DNA of 64,000 nucleotides from Allantophomopsis cytisporea (taxonomy: Eukaryota > Ascomycota > Leotiomycetes > Phacidiales > Phacidiaceae): contig CP103037.1 in NCBI GenBank assembly GCA_024752435.1, positions 248,001 through 312,000 of the forward strand, read 5' to 3'. This document shows, in pieces, positions 10,396-21,316 of the stretch. Numbering within the stretch: the stretch's first letter is position 1; every line of letters begins with the position of its first letter. The notes below the pieces were generated by a model. It did no database searches. It was not told the DNA's origin and saw nothing but the letters and a program-made list of their open reading frames with translations. The position numbers and the translations under genes were made by a program.

Positions 10396-11809
10396 ATGGC
10401 TGTCGGTACGGGTTTCAAGGCTCTTGATGTTGCCGTCATTGGTGGTGGTATTGGTGAGTCTTATATCTTTCAAATATCAAGCTCCTAGAGCTACGAGCTG
10501 ACTCTGATAATCTAGGTGGACTCGCTGCTGCTACTTCCCTCAGACATGCAGGCCACACTGTCACTATCTACGAGAGAGCGCATTACGCCGGTGAGGTCGG
10601 AGCCTCCATCAGCTGCGCAGCCAACGGAACGCGCTGGTTGGAGGATTGGGGAGTAAATATCAAGATCGGCCGACCTGTTGAGCTGAAGAAGCTTATTCTT
10701 CACGACTGGAAGACAGGCGAGGTCCAAAACGAGTACGATTTGGGAGACTACAAAGAGAAATGGGGCTATGTAAGAAATCACTTGAAAATCTCCTTAGAGA
10801 TCTTACTGAATATTCCAGGTATACAACATGTTCCACCGCGTCAACATGCATGAAATGCTTATGGACTCTGCTGTGGGAACTCAACATCCTGGAACCCCAG
10901 GCACATTAAAGGTTGACCACAAGTGCATCTCCATTGACCACGAAGCTGGTCTCGTGACTTTTGAAAATGGATTCCAGGCGAAGCACGACCTTATCATTGG
11001 AGCAGACGGTATCGGAGTAAGTTAATCCACTGCCTCATTTCGTAATCTCCTAACAACCCCAGTCTGCTGTTCGCAAAACCCTCGGCATCGTTCCAGACAA
11101 AGTACAGTCCACATCAACCTGTTACCACTGCATCATCGACACCGCAGACGTCCAACGCCTCGGCCTGAACGACCTATCACCTAACGAGGCCATTGAATTT
11201 TGGGGCGGAAAGGATATCAACAAGATTGTGTTTTCGCCATGTAGAGAAGGTGAAGTGCACTCATTCTACTGCTTTTTCCCAACCGAGAAGTCCAACCACG
11301 GAGGTGAAGGCTGGAACGAGCCCGCAACACGGGAACAACTGGTCGCACCGTTCGCAGACCTGGACCCAGAGCTCCTCGCGCTGTTCAAGAACTCCGTCGA
11401 CATCAAGCCGTGGCGCCTCTTCGTGCACGAGCCTTATGACCGCTGGACTGTAGGCCGTACCTGCATTCTCGGCGATGCCGCCCATCCTATGATGCCGGAT
11501 CAGAGTCAGGGTGCGTGTCAAGCGCTCGAGGACGCTGCTGCGCTTGGTCTTATCTTCTCGAGGGATCATGCGCAGTTCACGAACAATGTTCATGCTGGAT
11601 TGGAACTCTATGAGCAGGTGAGGAAGCCAAGAGCTACCAGAGTTCAGGCGGCGAGTGCAAGGGCTAGAGTCAACATTAACGAGCGCATTGGATTCTCAAG
11701 TAATTCGAATAACCCGCTATATAAGGTTGGAGATGAGAAGCAGAAGTTGACGATCGAAGAGATGAACGAGTATGACATGAGGAAACACGTCGCAACTTTG
11801 TCATTATAG
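10396..11809 (+). CDS. FAD-dependent monooxygenase, salicylate hydroxylase-like
   Basis: Model: join(10396..10453,10516..10769,10819..11016,11063..11809), 418 residues with three introns of 46-62 nt. Splicing restores the Rossmann motif VIGGGIGG near 14-21, which is split by intron 1. The DG region LIIGADGIG lies near 158-166 and the second FAD motif GDAAHPMMP at 307-315 is followed by QGACQALEDAAALG. This is a class A flavoprotein hydroxylase of the salicylate/6-hydroxynicotinate type, which uses FAD and NAD(P)H to hydroxylate aromatic acids, sometimes with loss of a ring substituent. The motifs do not match kynurenine 3-monooxygenase. Its position beside the three tryptophan-to-anthranilate enzymes suggests anthranilate or a related acid as substrate, but that is inference. 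Confidence 0.88.
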
Positions 11810-12035
11810 GGTATAGATAGAATATTTCGATGTAGCTGAGTTCCCCAGGAGTTTAGGTTTTAAATGTTAATAGATTTCTTTCACCATCGCGACTTTAGAG
11901 GGCTCATGTGATGAAACCAGACTCTAGAATAACCTCTTGTTAGTTGCACTGCACTTGGTAAAACTGAAAACTGAACACTTGGGTGTGGAAATGAACAAAA
12001 TAGTATATAATTTCAATACTTTGAGTAGTTTATCA

Positions 12036-14416
12036 TCATAGTATCTGCGAAAATCCCCAATTTTCAACTCCAGCCGCGATATTCCCGTTCCTCTGCTGAA
12101 AAAAGCTCTCCGCAAGTACCGCCAACTCATCATCTGAGTAAGCTAGTGCAGGTCCGTTCATATCGTTCATAGCTGAAGCAATCTCCGACGCTGAAGCCAG
12201 ATCATTCAGAGACAATGCATTCGACACGTCATGTCTCCCATCAGCCGGCGATTCATGCGAAATGATAGAGTTGATGCGCACCGGCTCAGGCAATGGAGAC
12301 GTATCAAGCACTTCGGAGGTTTCGCCACTTTTACGGTGGTACAAAGAGGCACCAAAATGTTTGCTGTCAAATGAGCGCTCGCTGGCCGATGGGTATTCAA
12401 GAATTTCCCAAAAACGTCCGAGATCAATCAGAAGCCTGCGATTTGGTGTGCCCGCGTTCAATGAATAGGTTTCTGAGACGGCGTCTTTCAACTTCTGGAG
12501 CTTATCGGCCTTTGATAATCAGCGCTAATAGTCAAATCTTTTGAGCACATCAACTTACTATCCGAGAGACGTGAGGCCAGTAGACTGCAACGTTTCGTAC
12601 AAATTTTAAACACTTTGCAAAATTGACCTCCTTTTCATTGCTGTCGGCGTCGCGCGGCTTGTAACTTTCCTGCAGGAATATAGTAGCCGCTATGGCGGCG
12701 CAATGGCCAAGGAATGGATCTGATGGATAGAAGGATTTGGCTTCCAAGATATCGATCAAATGCACTATCCAAGTGGCGTGTGAAACAATTAGATCCTCTG
12801 TATGCTGCAGAAATATTTCAGGAATCATTGAGGTAATGTTCCGTAATCGTAAAGAGAAAAGTAGCGGGTGATTTAAGAGGCATAAGTTTGTATGATACAA
12901 AAATTGGACAAATAACCAAGGTCCCCAGTATTCACGATTGGAATTGAGTTCCTCGGATGTTCTGTTTGCAAAGTCTGATGGTTTATAGCGATGTATAGGC
13001 GCCATTCTGGTCTCGTAGTCCATTTCTTGCGCCATGATGGTGGCGTACTCAGATTGGGGTGACCACGGAGGAATTTGACTTGGCTTACTTCGCCGTCGAC
13101 CATATTTCGTGGTTTTGTACCACACATCGCTCAGTTGTATTGCATAGGCAACGATTCCCAAGTCGGGTTTATCTGTCCTCATGGACATATTGTCTAGTGA
13201 TGATACACCCCCATTGGCACTGCTTGTTGGTTGTCCCACTGAAGCTGGGTAAATAGGAAATTCGTCTTCCTCTGATAGCTCAAGTAACCTGCAGTCGGCA
13301 CCATGCAACTGCCGGAGAAGACATATGCTCCAAAAACAACGCCGCCGCTCTTCTCGAGATATATCTGATATTGGGTGTTCACTTTCCACCGAAAGTCCTG
13401 CGCATTGTGCCAAAGCCATGGCAAGACCACTGTGGATGCTTGCACGCTGCGTGTTACCGTCTGCTATTATCAGCAATGATCGACATGAAATCGAATCATG
13501 GCAAGGACTTACTGCTATGGTCAACCAAGGTCAAAATACACAGTGATTGCAACGTAGACATCTCCACAGGGCCTTCTGAGACTCTTTTCATAACCAAAGA
13601 TCGTGCTGTCTCAGCATAACCTTTAATCCAATCCTGAGGGTTGTCTCGAAAGTATGCAGCTGTAGAAAACCGAATTGTCAAAGCTAGTAAAGCAAACAAT
13701 ATTTCAGGTTCCTGAGTTCTAGTGATCAAAGTATTCATAAAGGTTTCTCTGACAAATAGTGGGAGCGGTTGGCAGTCACAATATGTGTGATATAACTTTG
13801 CTGTGTCTAGAATCAAGTGCCAGGGAGGCAAAGTACTTGTAGAATATCAGTATGGAAAACTCTGATAGTCAATAATTCTTACTTCGTTGAGAAAGATCGA
13901 GGTCGTTCTTCCTGCAAATCCAAAGAAAGTGGGGTCTGCAATCGTCCTGTTGTAATATTCCGAGACTCATTATTTTGCTGCCTACAATAATATACCCAGT
14001 CAGCATTTATCCCGTGCAAGTCCGTTAGAAGTGTCAAACCTTACAGCGCCCAGGACTTCCCTGAGGCTCGCCTCTAATGACTCTATTCTATTCTCCTACA
14101 AGCAGTTAAGCATACGATTAAAACAAATCAAGATCAAGCATACCATGCGCTTTTGATAATTTTCAGTCTCAGGGCTGACTTCTGTAACTGACTGACGACG
14201 TTCGTTTGACTTGTTTGCATCATTCTCATAGACACATGACTGCCCAAGACGAACGCAGTAGGAGCAAGCAGGCTTTTCCCCGGGGCATCTTGATTTCTTG
14301 CGCCTGAATTTGATAAGCAAAAGGAGATTAATTGTGCATAACTCGGCATTCACGGAAGCTTACCGGCAATTTTCGCACGCCTGCCGTACCCTCTTTAACG
14401 GCCTTTCTTCCGACAT
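12036..14416 (-). CDS. Zn2Cys6 transcription factor 1
   Basis: Model: complement(join(12036..12509,12559..13460,13513..13835,13883..13977,14045..14095,14144..14303,14364..14416)), 685 residues in seven exons; all joins keep frame. The first intron splits the zinc cluster. After splicing, the six cysteines fall at 14, 17, 24, 31, 34 and 41 with basic RRKKSR between the second and third. A linker with MENRIESLEASLREV looks like the dimerising coiled coil. The middle has the fungal-specific transcription factor domain, with EERRRCFWSICLLRQLHGADC. This class binds CGG triplets, usually as dimers. It lies inside the kynurenine/dioxygenase block in tandem with a second regulator, so a local control role is likely but unproven. 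Exon 4 uses a non-first AG acceptor because the nearer one runs into a stop. Confidence 0.85.
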
Positions 14417-14737
14417 GATTGAGTTAATAAGGATCAATCCGAATATATTCGTAATAAAATCATGTCTAGCGTATGAACTTAGAACAACAGCGTAGCGGTA
14501 GTAATGTGATGATAAGTCGACAGTGATCTCTGAATTTGCTGATGTCGACGGAAAGATGTGGGTTAGTATTGCCGCGCGGTCAGGTTCCGTGTTTATCGTT
14601 TCTCTTATCGGCTAGGGTATTCCAGCTGATACGGGATACCGAACTTTGCCTTAACCAGTAACAACGACCTTAAACTTATTGATAGGTAGATATACTTTAT
14701 CGCAGAACTTTGTTTCAGTTCGTCCAAGCAGCATACC
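14417..14737. promoter_or_regulatory. upstream region of TF1 and 3' flank of TF2
   Basis: A 321-bp gap between the two tandem minus-strand regulators. It contains a CGG-N7-CCG arrangement near 14577-14589 and otherwise AT-rich sequence. No gene is seen. Confidence 0.35.
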
Positions 14738-17274
14738 TTACATCCAAGAACCTGCGTTATCTAACTCAACGCCGATATCTCCAACGTGTCCAAATATATG
14801 GTTGAACCAAATATCAAAATCTTCATTTGTGCTGAATTCGCCCATTCCAGCTCCCGAATTTGGACTGATCGAGACCGGATAATGATCGAGTTCCAGAAAA
14901 TTGGCTAACACCTTGTGGAAATCAATTGTGGTGAAGGTTGTATGCATCGAGGATCTTTCTTCTTCGGAGAGTATGGTGTCTATGAGCTTCACCCCTCGAT
15001 CTGCCATTGTATCACCCCTCCTCTGCTGAAGTCTTTGCCTTGCGGAGACAACAAGTTCTTTGTACATTAAAGTTTTGTCATCATTACTCTGTCGATACAG
15101 GATCTCCAGACAGAGAACCACTAGAATGGATGGTTAGAACTGCTACTAGGACAATCTTTAAATATTGGGGATTGTTACCGGTCGCAGTGACACAAAATGC
15201 TGAGTGTGTCCATATAGAGATAGAATCACTCTTCGTGATTTTTTCATGCTCGCGGAGAATTGTCATTGCAGCCGAGATGCAAGTCTGTCGAGTATAAATA
15301 TAAATCGGTGATTGAAAGGAAAGAAAAAGGAATGGCCGGTGAATCATGATAATCTTTGCGGTAAACTATGGTTAGTATTGCGTCCAGAATAGTATTTTGT
15401 ATACTCAGATGCACGTACCTTATCTGCAGCTGTTATTGCAAGACTTCTACGTGCGATATCAAGCCAAGGAACCCATTCGGATTCTTTGAGCGTTTCACGT
15501 AAGAGAAATGATGGTATGCGACTGACAAGCTGTCTCATACGCTGATCAACGTTAATAATATGTTGATACTGTTCGTGAAGTGAACCACGAGCTCGTGATG
15601 GGCCCAGGTCGTCAATGAGGCCAGGCATAAGTTGGGCCACTAGAATATACTTTTTAGTTTGATGCGCTTCGATCCTGAGGGACTACCTGACGTACTCTGG
15701 GCGAGTGTCCTCATGTATGAGGATATTGTGGGCGTATTGGCATCTCTATCTAACAACTCATGATCGTGGCAGTTCATCGGGAGTGTTGTGGAAAAATGAG
15801 CAGGGTTGATACCTAACAAGGGTTAGTGACCACAAATTTGATGGAACATTCTCAACATATGCTTACTGTATGTGTCTGTAAAGGGAATTGCAAAATGATC
15901 TTGAATTACGAGTTGCCACCATACTCTTTTCCCAAGCTCACGTTCAAGAGTCTCATGCCACTGTTGCGCGGTCTGTATATCTGCGGTTGATGAATTCATA
16001 ATCTTATGGAGACCTAGACACTGGGCAATTCGAATAGCTGCGCTTGAAAGAGTAGCATTGAGATCACTCAAACCAAGATTATGAGCCACCTCAGTTGAAA
16101 TGACAATAGCTTGTACTGAATACACTGTTGATACGTTAGTACGTGCCGTTCCAGAAAATTGAGATTTTTACTTACGAGAAAGGTGCTCAAGGAAGTTTCC
16201 TGCATATAACACATCAATCATAGCACGGAACAGATTGCCTGACAGATCCTCATCTAGCTCTGCAGATATGTTAGCAGCTATGTATGGCTTAAGCACTGGA
16301 AACCAAAATACCTATCTGCAATAATGCCTGAGATTTTGCGCTATTTTGTGCAGACCATGCAGAGCTCTAGGAACAAGTCAACATAGCACTCCATATGTCA
16401 TCTACATACAAACTTACACTCAGAACTGAACAATATAGAGCCATCCACAATGGATGATCGCAGGTGCCTCTGGTCCAATAGTTCTCACACTGTTCCAAAA
16501 ATGTGGGAGAATGTATAGAATTATGATGCCAAGCGACCTGCGAGATATGGAAGTTCACCATTCTGCTTGCAACCTCGGCTGATGGCAACACACTTGGATC
16601 ACGAGGGAGTAGAGGGCTGCAAAGCGTTGATCTTACTGTCGGATCGCTGTTGATAGAGATCAATTCGGAAAGACTTCTGCGTGCGTGGCAAGAGCAACTT
16701 CTATGTGGATAGCAAGCACCATAATGTCTTCCCCAAGCAAGATATTCTAGAATAGTGATCATAGTAGCAGTGTCTTTTTCCTTATCAACTTCTGTTGATT
16801 GACTCTCGCCGGAAGCATTGTGTGCTCCATGATTTGGGTTCGGTGCTCTGAATGATGTTTCTGTGTCTCTACTTTCGACCTGCCCACCGCCAGGGACCCC
16901 GCTTGCTGGAATCTCAGAGTCTCCATGTTCAAGCAAAACTATGCGCTTCTGAAGACTGTCAAGAGCTGAAGGGAGTGCAGATGCGCCGCCAACAACTAGC
17001 GAGCCCTGCAATTGCTTCAGATATTGTAGCTCATCGCGATGCTTAGATATGGAGTGACTAACCCGCACGGTCTCTCGTGTGCAGTCAATCCTCAATCTCT
17101 GGCATCGCGAACACGGTATGCTCTTGTCACATTTGACTTTTCTCCTTGTACATTCTGTTCCATTAGTTTTGGTGGGTCCAGGTGGCGTCAGGATTGCTCA
17201 CCAATGCACGCGAGCGGTCGTCTCTGGGAGACTCGTATGCTTCTGGGGGCATTCCGCTGCGCCAACGGGTTCAT
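14738..17274 (-). CDS. Zn2Cys6 transcription factor 2
   Basis: Model: complement(join(14738..15120,15179..15353,15419..15639,15696..15812,15867..16124,16176..16259,16312..16366,16418..17154,17202..17274)), 700 residues in nine exons, every join in frame with GT-AG borders. The zinc cluster is completed across intron 1, with cysteines at 23, 26, 33, 39, 42 and 49 (CIECTRRKVKC and CSRCQRLRIDC). A leucine-rich segment LQYLKQLQGSL...LDSLQKRIVLLEHG follows and should dimerise. The rest carries fungal-specific regulator features: AAIRIAQCLGLHK, the LERELGKRVWWQLVIQD block and an IHRPFLF block. It lies between TF1 and the TauD pair, so it is a second candidate regulator of the cluster. Individual small exons could shift by a few codons. 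Confidence 0.83.
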
Positions 17275-17695
17275 CCTATGCAATTGATTGTGTAAATTTA
17301 CTCATTGAAAGTTTATGAATTGTGAGAGGTTAGTCTTCGACGCTATGGATCAATGGAAGATCTGTGTTGAAGATAGTTGTGGAAATGCACCACTTCTGGG
17401 ACAAAAAGTTCGCCCATGAGCCTGAGGCAAAACAACTCGATGTCCAAGGTAGAATGCGAACCAATCTTGACTCTTGACTCTTGACGTTTGATCGTGGAAG
17501 AAGAATTATAGTTTGAAATACCTATTCCACAACAGTTATGACAGAATCACTGATACAAAATTTCTCGACTGTAAATTGCCACGTTAGGTATTTCTTTATA
17601 TACACATTTCCCACCTCAATTATAATGGCAGAATTGGACAGCCACCATGACATATGTGGATGCGTAATTTTCATTGCGGATATGATACTTATAGC
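17275..17695. promoter_or_regulatory. upstream region of TF2
   Basis: A 421-bp AT-rich gap between the TF2 start and the dioxygenase stop. No strong element or gene is seen. Confidence 0.35.
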
Positions 17696-19047
17696 CTACT
17701 CCAAGTAAGCCTTCGGAGGAGCATTACTTGTCATAGTACATTGCCACAGCAGTCTCTTCTTCGCCTCATCATCTCTGAACTGCGCCAATTGTCCAGTAAT
17801 ACTATGCATAACTCCCCTGTTGTGGAAGATAACCACGTCACCTTCCTGCCATTTGTGCGCGTAGATGTTCTCCGCCGCCCAGATCTTCTTCTGCATAGCA
17901 TAGCAGATCTTACGCACAGTTTCGACGTCATCAACGACCGTCACGCTGCCGGTTTTAGGGTCCTTTGTCGCAAGTTTGTACACGCAACATCCGTGAACTT
18001 GCAAAGATGGGCGCCCTGAGCTGCCAGGGTTTTTCCATACCATTGGGTACTCGGCAACTTTATCCCAAGTCCATTCGGAAAGCTTGTCGAGTGGCACCTC
18101 CCGGCCCATAGTTGGGATTGTCAGACCATCTTCTGTGGACTTGCAATTACGGATGTATTCGTATGCTTGTGGTGCGTAGGTGACAGTTGTGTTCAATGCA
18201 AATTCCTTCTCTTCAGGGGTCAAGAGATCGAACGCACGAGCTCCAGAAAAGACTGGGGGATGTCAGTACAGCTGTATAATAATTGATCGAATCTTGGACT
18301 TACAAGCTGTGGCACCAGCGCCAATCACCTTTTCAGTTCCGTCGGGGAACTTCAACTTTTGGTCGGGAAGGTTTGGGATTTTAATGGAATGAAGGACTGT
18401 GACCTCCCCAGGAAGACGCTCGTAAAGTGGTGCGTCCATGTGCCATCTGTATGGTCTAGTGTAGCCATCATTGATCTCCTCTTGAGACAGTGGCTCTTCG
18501 TGAAAAAGTGTATGGTCCTGTGCAAGTCAGACATAAGAATCACCTAATAGTGGATCACAATTTCTACATACCAAGTGAACAACGTCTAATTCTGGTATTC
18601 CCTCGTAATCTTTGAATGTTCCAGATCCAATTATACCGACCTTTTCACAATGTTAATAACTCGTACTCGGGAATTGGCGATGTGTCAACATACTTGAGGC
18701 GCTCTTGGAATTCTGCCAGCTCTGTAGGAAGCAAGAATATTTCTTGGGTCACTAACGGCCTTGACACCCGCGGAGTGAATATCACTGGCCGAAGGGTCAA
18801 AGATCTTGGTGAGTTCTGGAAGAATGGCTGGGTTGATTCCCTGCTGATTTCTGATAACGACGACGGAATTATCGAAGACGGCTTCTCTGAGAGTCTCTTT
18901 GTCCACTTCTGTAAGGTGCTCGAGATCAAGGATGGTTTGATCCGATGGAAGAATGATTTCTGCTCCGATGCGGGAAGACTTTCTGATATCTTTCGAGAAA
19001 AGGTTAAAGCTCAGAGGCTTTCGTGTATCGGACTCGGAGTGAGGCAT
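17696..19047 (-). CDS. TauD/TfdA-family 2-oxoglutarate dioxygenase 1
   Basis: Model: complement(join(17696..18252,18304..18517,18572..18640,18694..19047)), 397 residues with three introns of 51-54 nt. The Fe(II) facial triad is visible: His167 and Asp169 in RWHMDAP and the distal His near 362 in HNRGVMHSI. Arg near 379, in AKKRLLWQCT, is the likely 2-oxoglutarate anchor. The family couples decarboxylation of 2-oxoglutarate to hydroxylation, often removing an ether, sulfonate or amine group. The fungal subgroup is often named 2,4-D dioxygenase-like, but the substrate cannot be told. It is divergent from a second, clearly related dioxygenase (shared layouts around the triad) across a 564-bp promoter with three palindromes. 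The start is the first ATG giving a soluble N-terminus. Confidence 0.9.
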
Positions 19048-19232
19048 GGTGAATGGCAGAGATGAAAGTTGGGATTTCTGGAACAAAAAGAGAGGAGTAT
19101 ATGGATTGGGAGTAGAGAGAACAATGAGATAGATTTTCAAGGAAACATAGCAATATTTGAAGTCTGGAGATGTCTTCCGCAATTCTTACAACGGACGGCT
19201 CCCTAAACCTACCATTACTACTCATAACGAAG

Positions 19233-19257
19233 CGGATGAGCTGGAAAATCTCATCCG
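19233..19257. promoter_or_regulatory. putative zinc-cluster operator, palindrome 1
   Basis: Perfect inverted repeat: arm CGGATGAG at 19233-19240, a 9-nt spacer, and arm CTCATCCG at 19250-19257. It sits 186 bp upstream of the minus-strand dioxygenase start. CGG-Nx-CCG with an extended arm is typical of Zn2Cys6 dimers; the binding protein is inferred. Confidence 0.65.
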
Positions 19258-19403
19258 TCCTTGCTTGTAAATTGATCGTCATTAATTGCTAGGAGTAAAT
19301 GGCTCTTGGCCGGATAACGCCGTCAAGAACACCATTCATTGAGGATTTGGTATTCCATGCTGTGCAAATTTCGAAACAGGTTGTTGATTGTGGGGAAATC
19401 GGA

Positions 19404-19428
19404 CGGGCGAGATCCAAAATCTCTCCCG
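19404..19428. promoter_or_regulatory. putative zinc-cluster operator, palindrome 2
   Basis: Arm CGGGCGAG at 19404-19411, a 9-nt spacer, and arm CTCTCCCG at 19421-19428. One arm position does not match, but the symmetry extends outward by one base and inward by two (A/T), giving a longer imperfect palindrome. The spacer ends AAAAT, as in palindrome 1. It lies about 185 bp upstream of the plus-strand dioxygenase. Confidence 0.62.
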
Positions 19429-19447
19429 TAGACTGGGATTAGCACAG

Positions 19448-19470
19448 CGGATGAGATTTCAGCTCGCCCG
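19448..19470. promoter_or_regulatory. putative zinc-cluster operator, palindrome 3
   Basis: Arm CGGATGAG at 19448-19455, a 7-nt spacer, and arm CTCGCCCG at 19463-19470. The left arm equals that of palindrome 1 and the right arm is the complement of the left arm of palindrome 2. The shorter spacer may mean weaker or different binding. Confidence 0.55.
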
Positions 19471-19611
19471 ACGAGAAATCAGACATCTATTAACAATCCC
19501 CCCATCGAGAGGCATTATTTTTCCCTAAGACTCGGGTTTCTGTTACTTCATTAATAGCTACTTTTTTTATACCAACTTTTTGTGTTGTCATAGCTTCACT
19601 TGGTTGCAAAA

Positions 19612-20854
19612 ATGGCCGAAACCACTACCAGACCACTACCGTTGCCTAAGCAGTCTACTGTGGACTTTGGCGCTGAAGTTGTGGGAGTAAATGGAGAAGA
19701 TATCACAGGTACAAACCTATCCCGTTCTCATTATCCTAAACTTGAGGGAATCTCTTCAGCAAGAATTAGAGAAGCGCAGTTCAAGACCCCTCAAAAGCAA
19801 ATAGAAAGAATATCAAAAATGCTGACCTTCTATAGACGACCAATTTGCCAAGCTCCGCACCCTTCTCTACACCCACAATGTTATCGTCCTCAAAGGCCAA
19901 CACAACCTAAGTCCAGAAGCGCAATATAAGTTGACCCGACGGTTCGACCCATTAGCAGGGGTCTACAGTCACGGAACGTCAATCGACAAGCGCAGTGTAT
20001 TACACGCCGACTTGAAAACGATTCCGCGGCAACCACAGGTGCAAATCATTGGCAATGGCTTCGTGGAGTCCTACGAAGGACTTGACAATATCCAGCTGAC
20101 GCACCCGCACCATGCGCGCTTCCATGCACAGCGCATCCCGCCGCATGAGGATCTCGACTTCACTCATTTCTATCGCTGGCACATTGACAGCGCAATGTAC
20201 GCGCTGAACCCGCCCAAAGCAACCTCATTGGCCGCCGTGCGTGTGCCGCGCGGCCGTCGCCAGACCGTCAGATATGACGATGGTTCTGGTGAGGAGATGG
20301 ATGTTCCACTTGGCACCACGGCGTTCATCAGCGGATACCGCATGTATGACCTGCTGAGTGATGAGGATAAGGAGCTCGTGCGTACCTCACGCGTCGAGTA
20401 TGCTGCGCATCCGTATATTTGGATGAGCAAAGCGCGTTCGCGGAGTAATGGACTGGGATTGCTTTGTGAAGGGTTGGAGTTGGAGTCTAAGGACTTGCCT
20501 GAGATCGAGGAAGAGAAGATAAGAATCTATCCCATGACTTGGAAAAACCCTGTTGACGGGAGATTGGCGCTTATGGTGTACCCCACTTGTGTGCGGCGCA
20601 TTCATACGAAGGATGGGAGCGTCATTGAGGACTTGAAGACAGTGAGAGATCTCTGTTATAGACTGCAACGCCCAGCGATCAGTCCACAATATGTTTACCC
20701 ACACGATTGGGAGGAGGGCGATCTCGTGATCTTCAACAATCATGGAGTCATGCATTCTATTGTGGGAGCTTTTGCCGAAGATGAGGTCAGGTTGTTTAAA
20801 CAGTGTAATATGGCTGCTAGTGAACCTCCACAAGGTTCAGACGACCTATTATAG
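19612..20854 (+). CDS. TauD/TfdA-family 2-oxoglutarate dioxygenase 2
   Basis: Model: join(19612..19708,19836..20854), 371 residues with one 127-nt intron. His148 and Asp150 in RWHIDSA and the distal His near 339 in NNHGVMHSI form the iron triad; Arg in EVRLFKQCN near the end should bind 2-oxoglutarate. The N-terminal DFGAEVVGVNGEDIT block and VIVLKGQHNLSPEAQ are standard for fungal TfdA-like enzymes. It is a distant paralogue of the divergent neighbour: both carry a QVxIIGxGxxxxYEG segment and the same placement of the triad. It probably acts in the same pathway and is controlled by the same palindromes. Substrate unknown. Confidence 0.9.
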
Positions 20855-21316
20855 TAACGCCCCTTTAAATCAGAAAAACAAAATAATCACTCCAGTCACG
20901 CTTTGATTTCTTGGTAACAGAATGATCAGGAAGGTCTCAAATGATGCTTCTTCTGAGCGGACGTCAATAGGTGAGGTCTTGAGCACCTTGGATATATAAT
21001 CAGTGCTGGCGGCATAAATTGAGAGCAGTATAGCTGTTACATATTGGACTCGGATATTGCAAGTTCAACAATTGCTTGGGAGCGAAATCATCCAGGTGAG
21101 GTTTGCTGCGCAGCCTTGATCTAGAAAATCCATGTGAATAGAACGAATCCAGAACTTGAGCCTAGAATCTCTTGCTTCTGTCATGTATCGTCTTGCATTA
21201 CGTATGATTAAGCGATGAGAATGATCTCTCTTGTAGTTTTTGAATTTTGCACATTTCTTTGAGCTATATTCGGGTATCATCAATATATATTAAATGAGGC
21301 TTGAACTTGTAAGCTC
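20855..21316. other. intergenic, convergent 3' ends
   Basis: AT-rich flanks of the dioxygenase and RAD14 genes. No further gene is seen. Confidence 0.5.

Larger units (their letters stand above)
19048..19611. promoter_or_regulatory. divergent promoter of the two dioxygenases
   Basis: A 564-bp region between two head-to-head TauD-family genes. It contains the three CGG/CCG palindromes listed separately. T-rich tracts occur just before the plus-strand start. Confidence 0.6.

Noticed and set aside
10396..11809. Kynurenine 3-monooxygenase (BNA4) for the cluster flavoprotein
   Set aside because: The C-terminal FAD motif and the lack of a membrane tail fit salicylate-hydroxylase-type enzymes, not BNA4.
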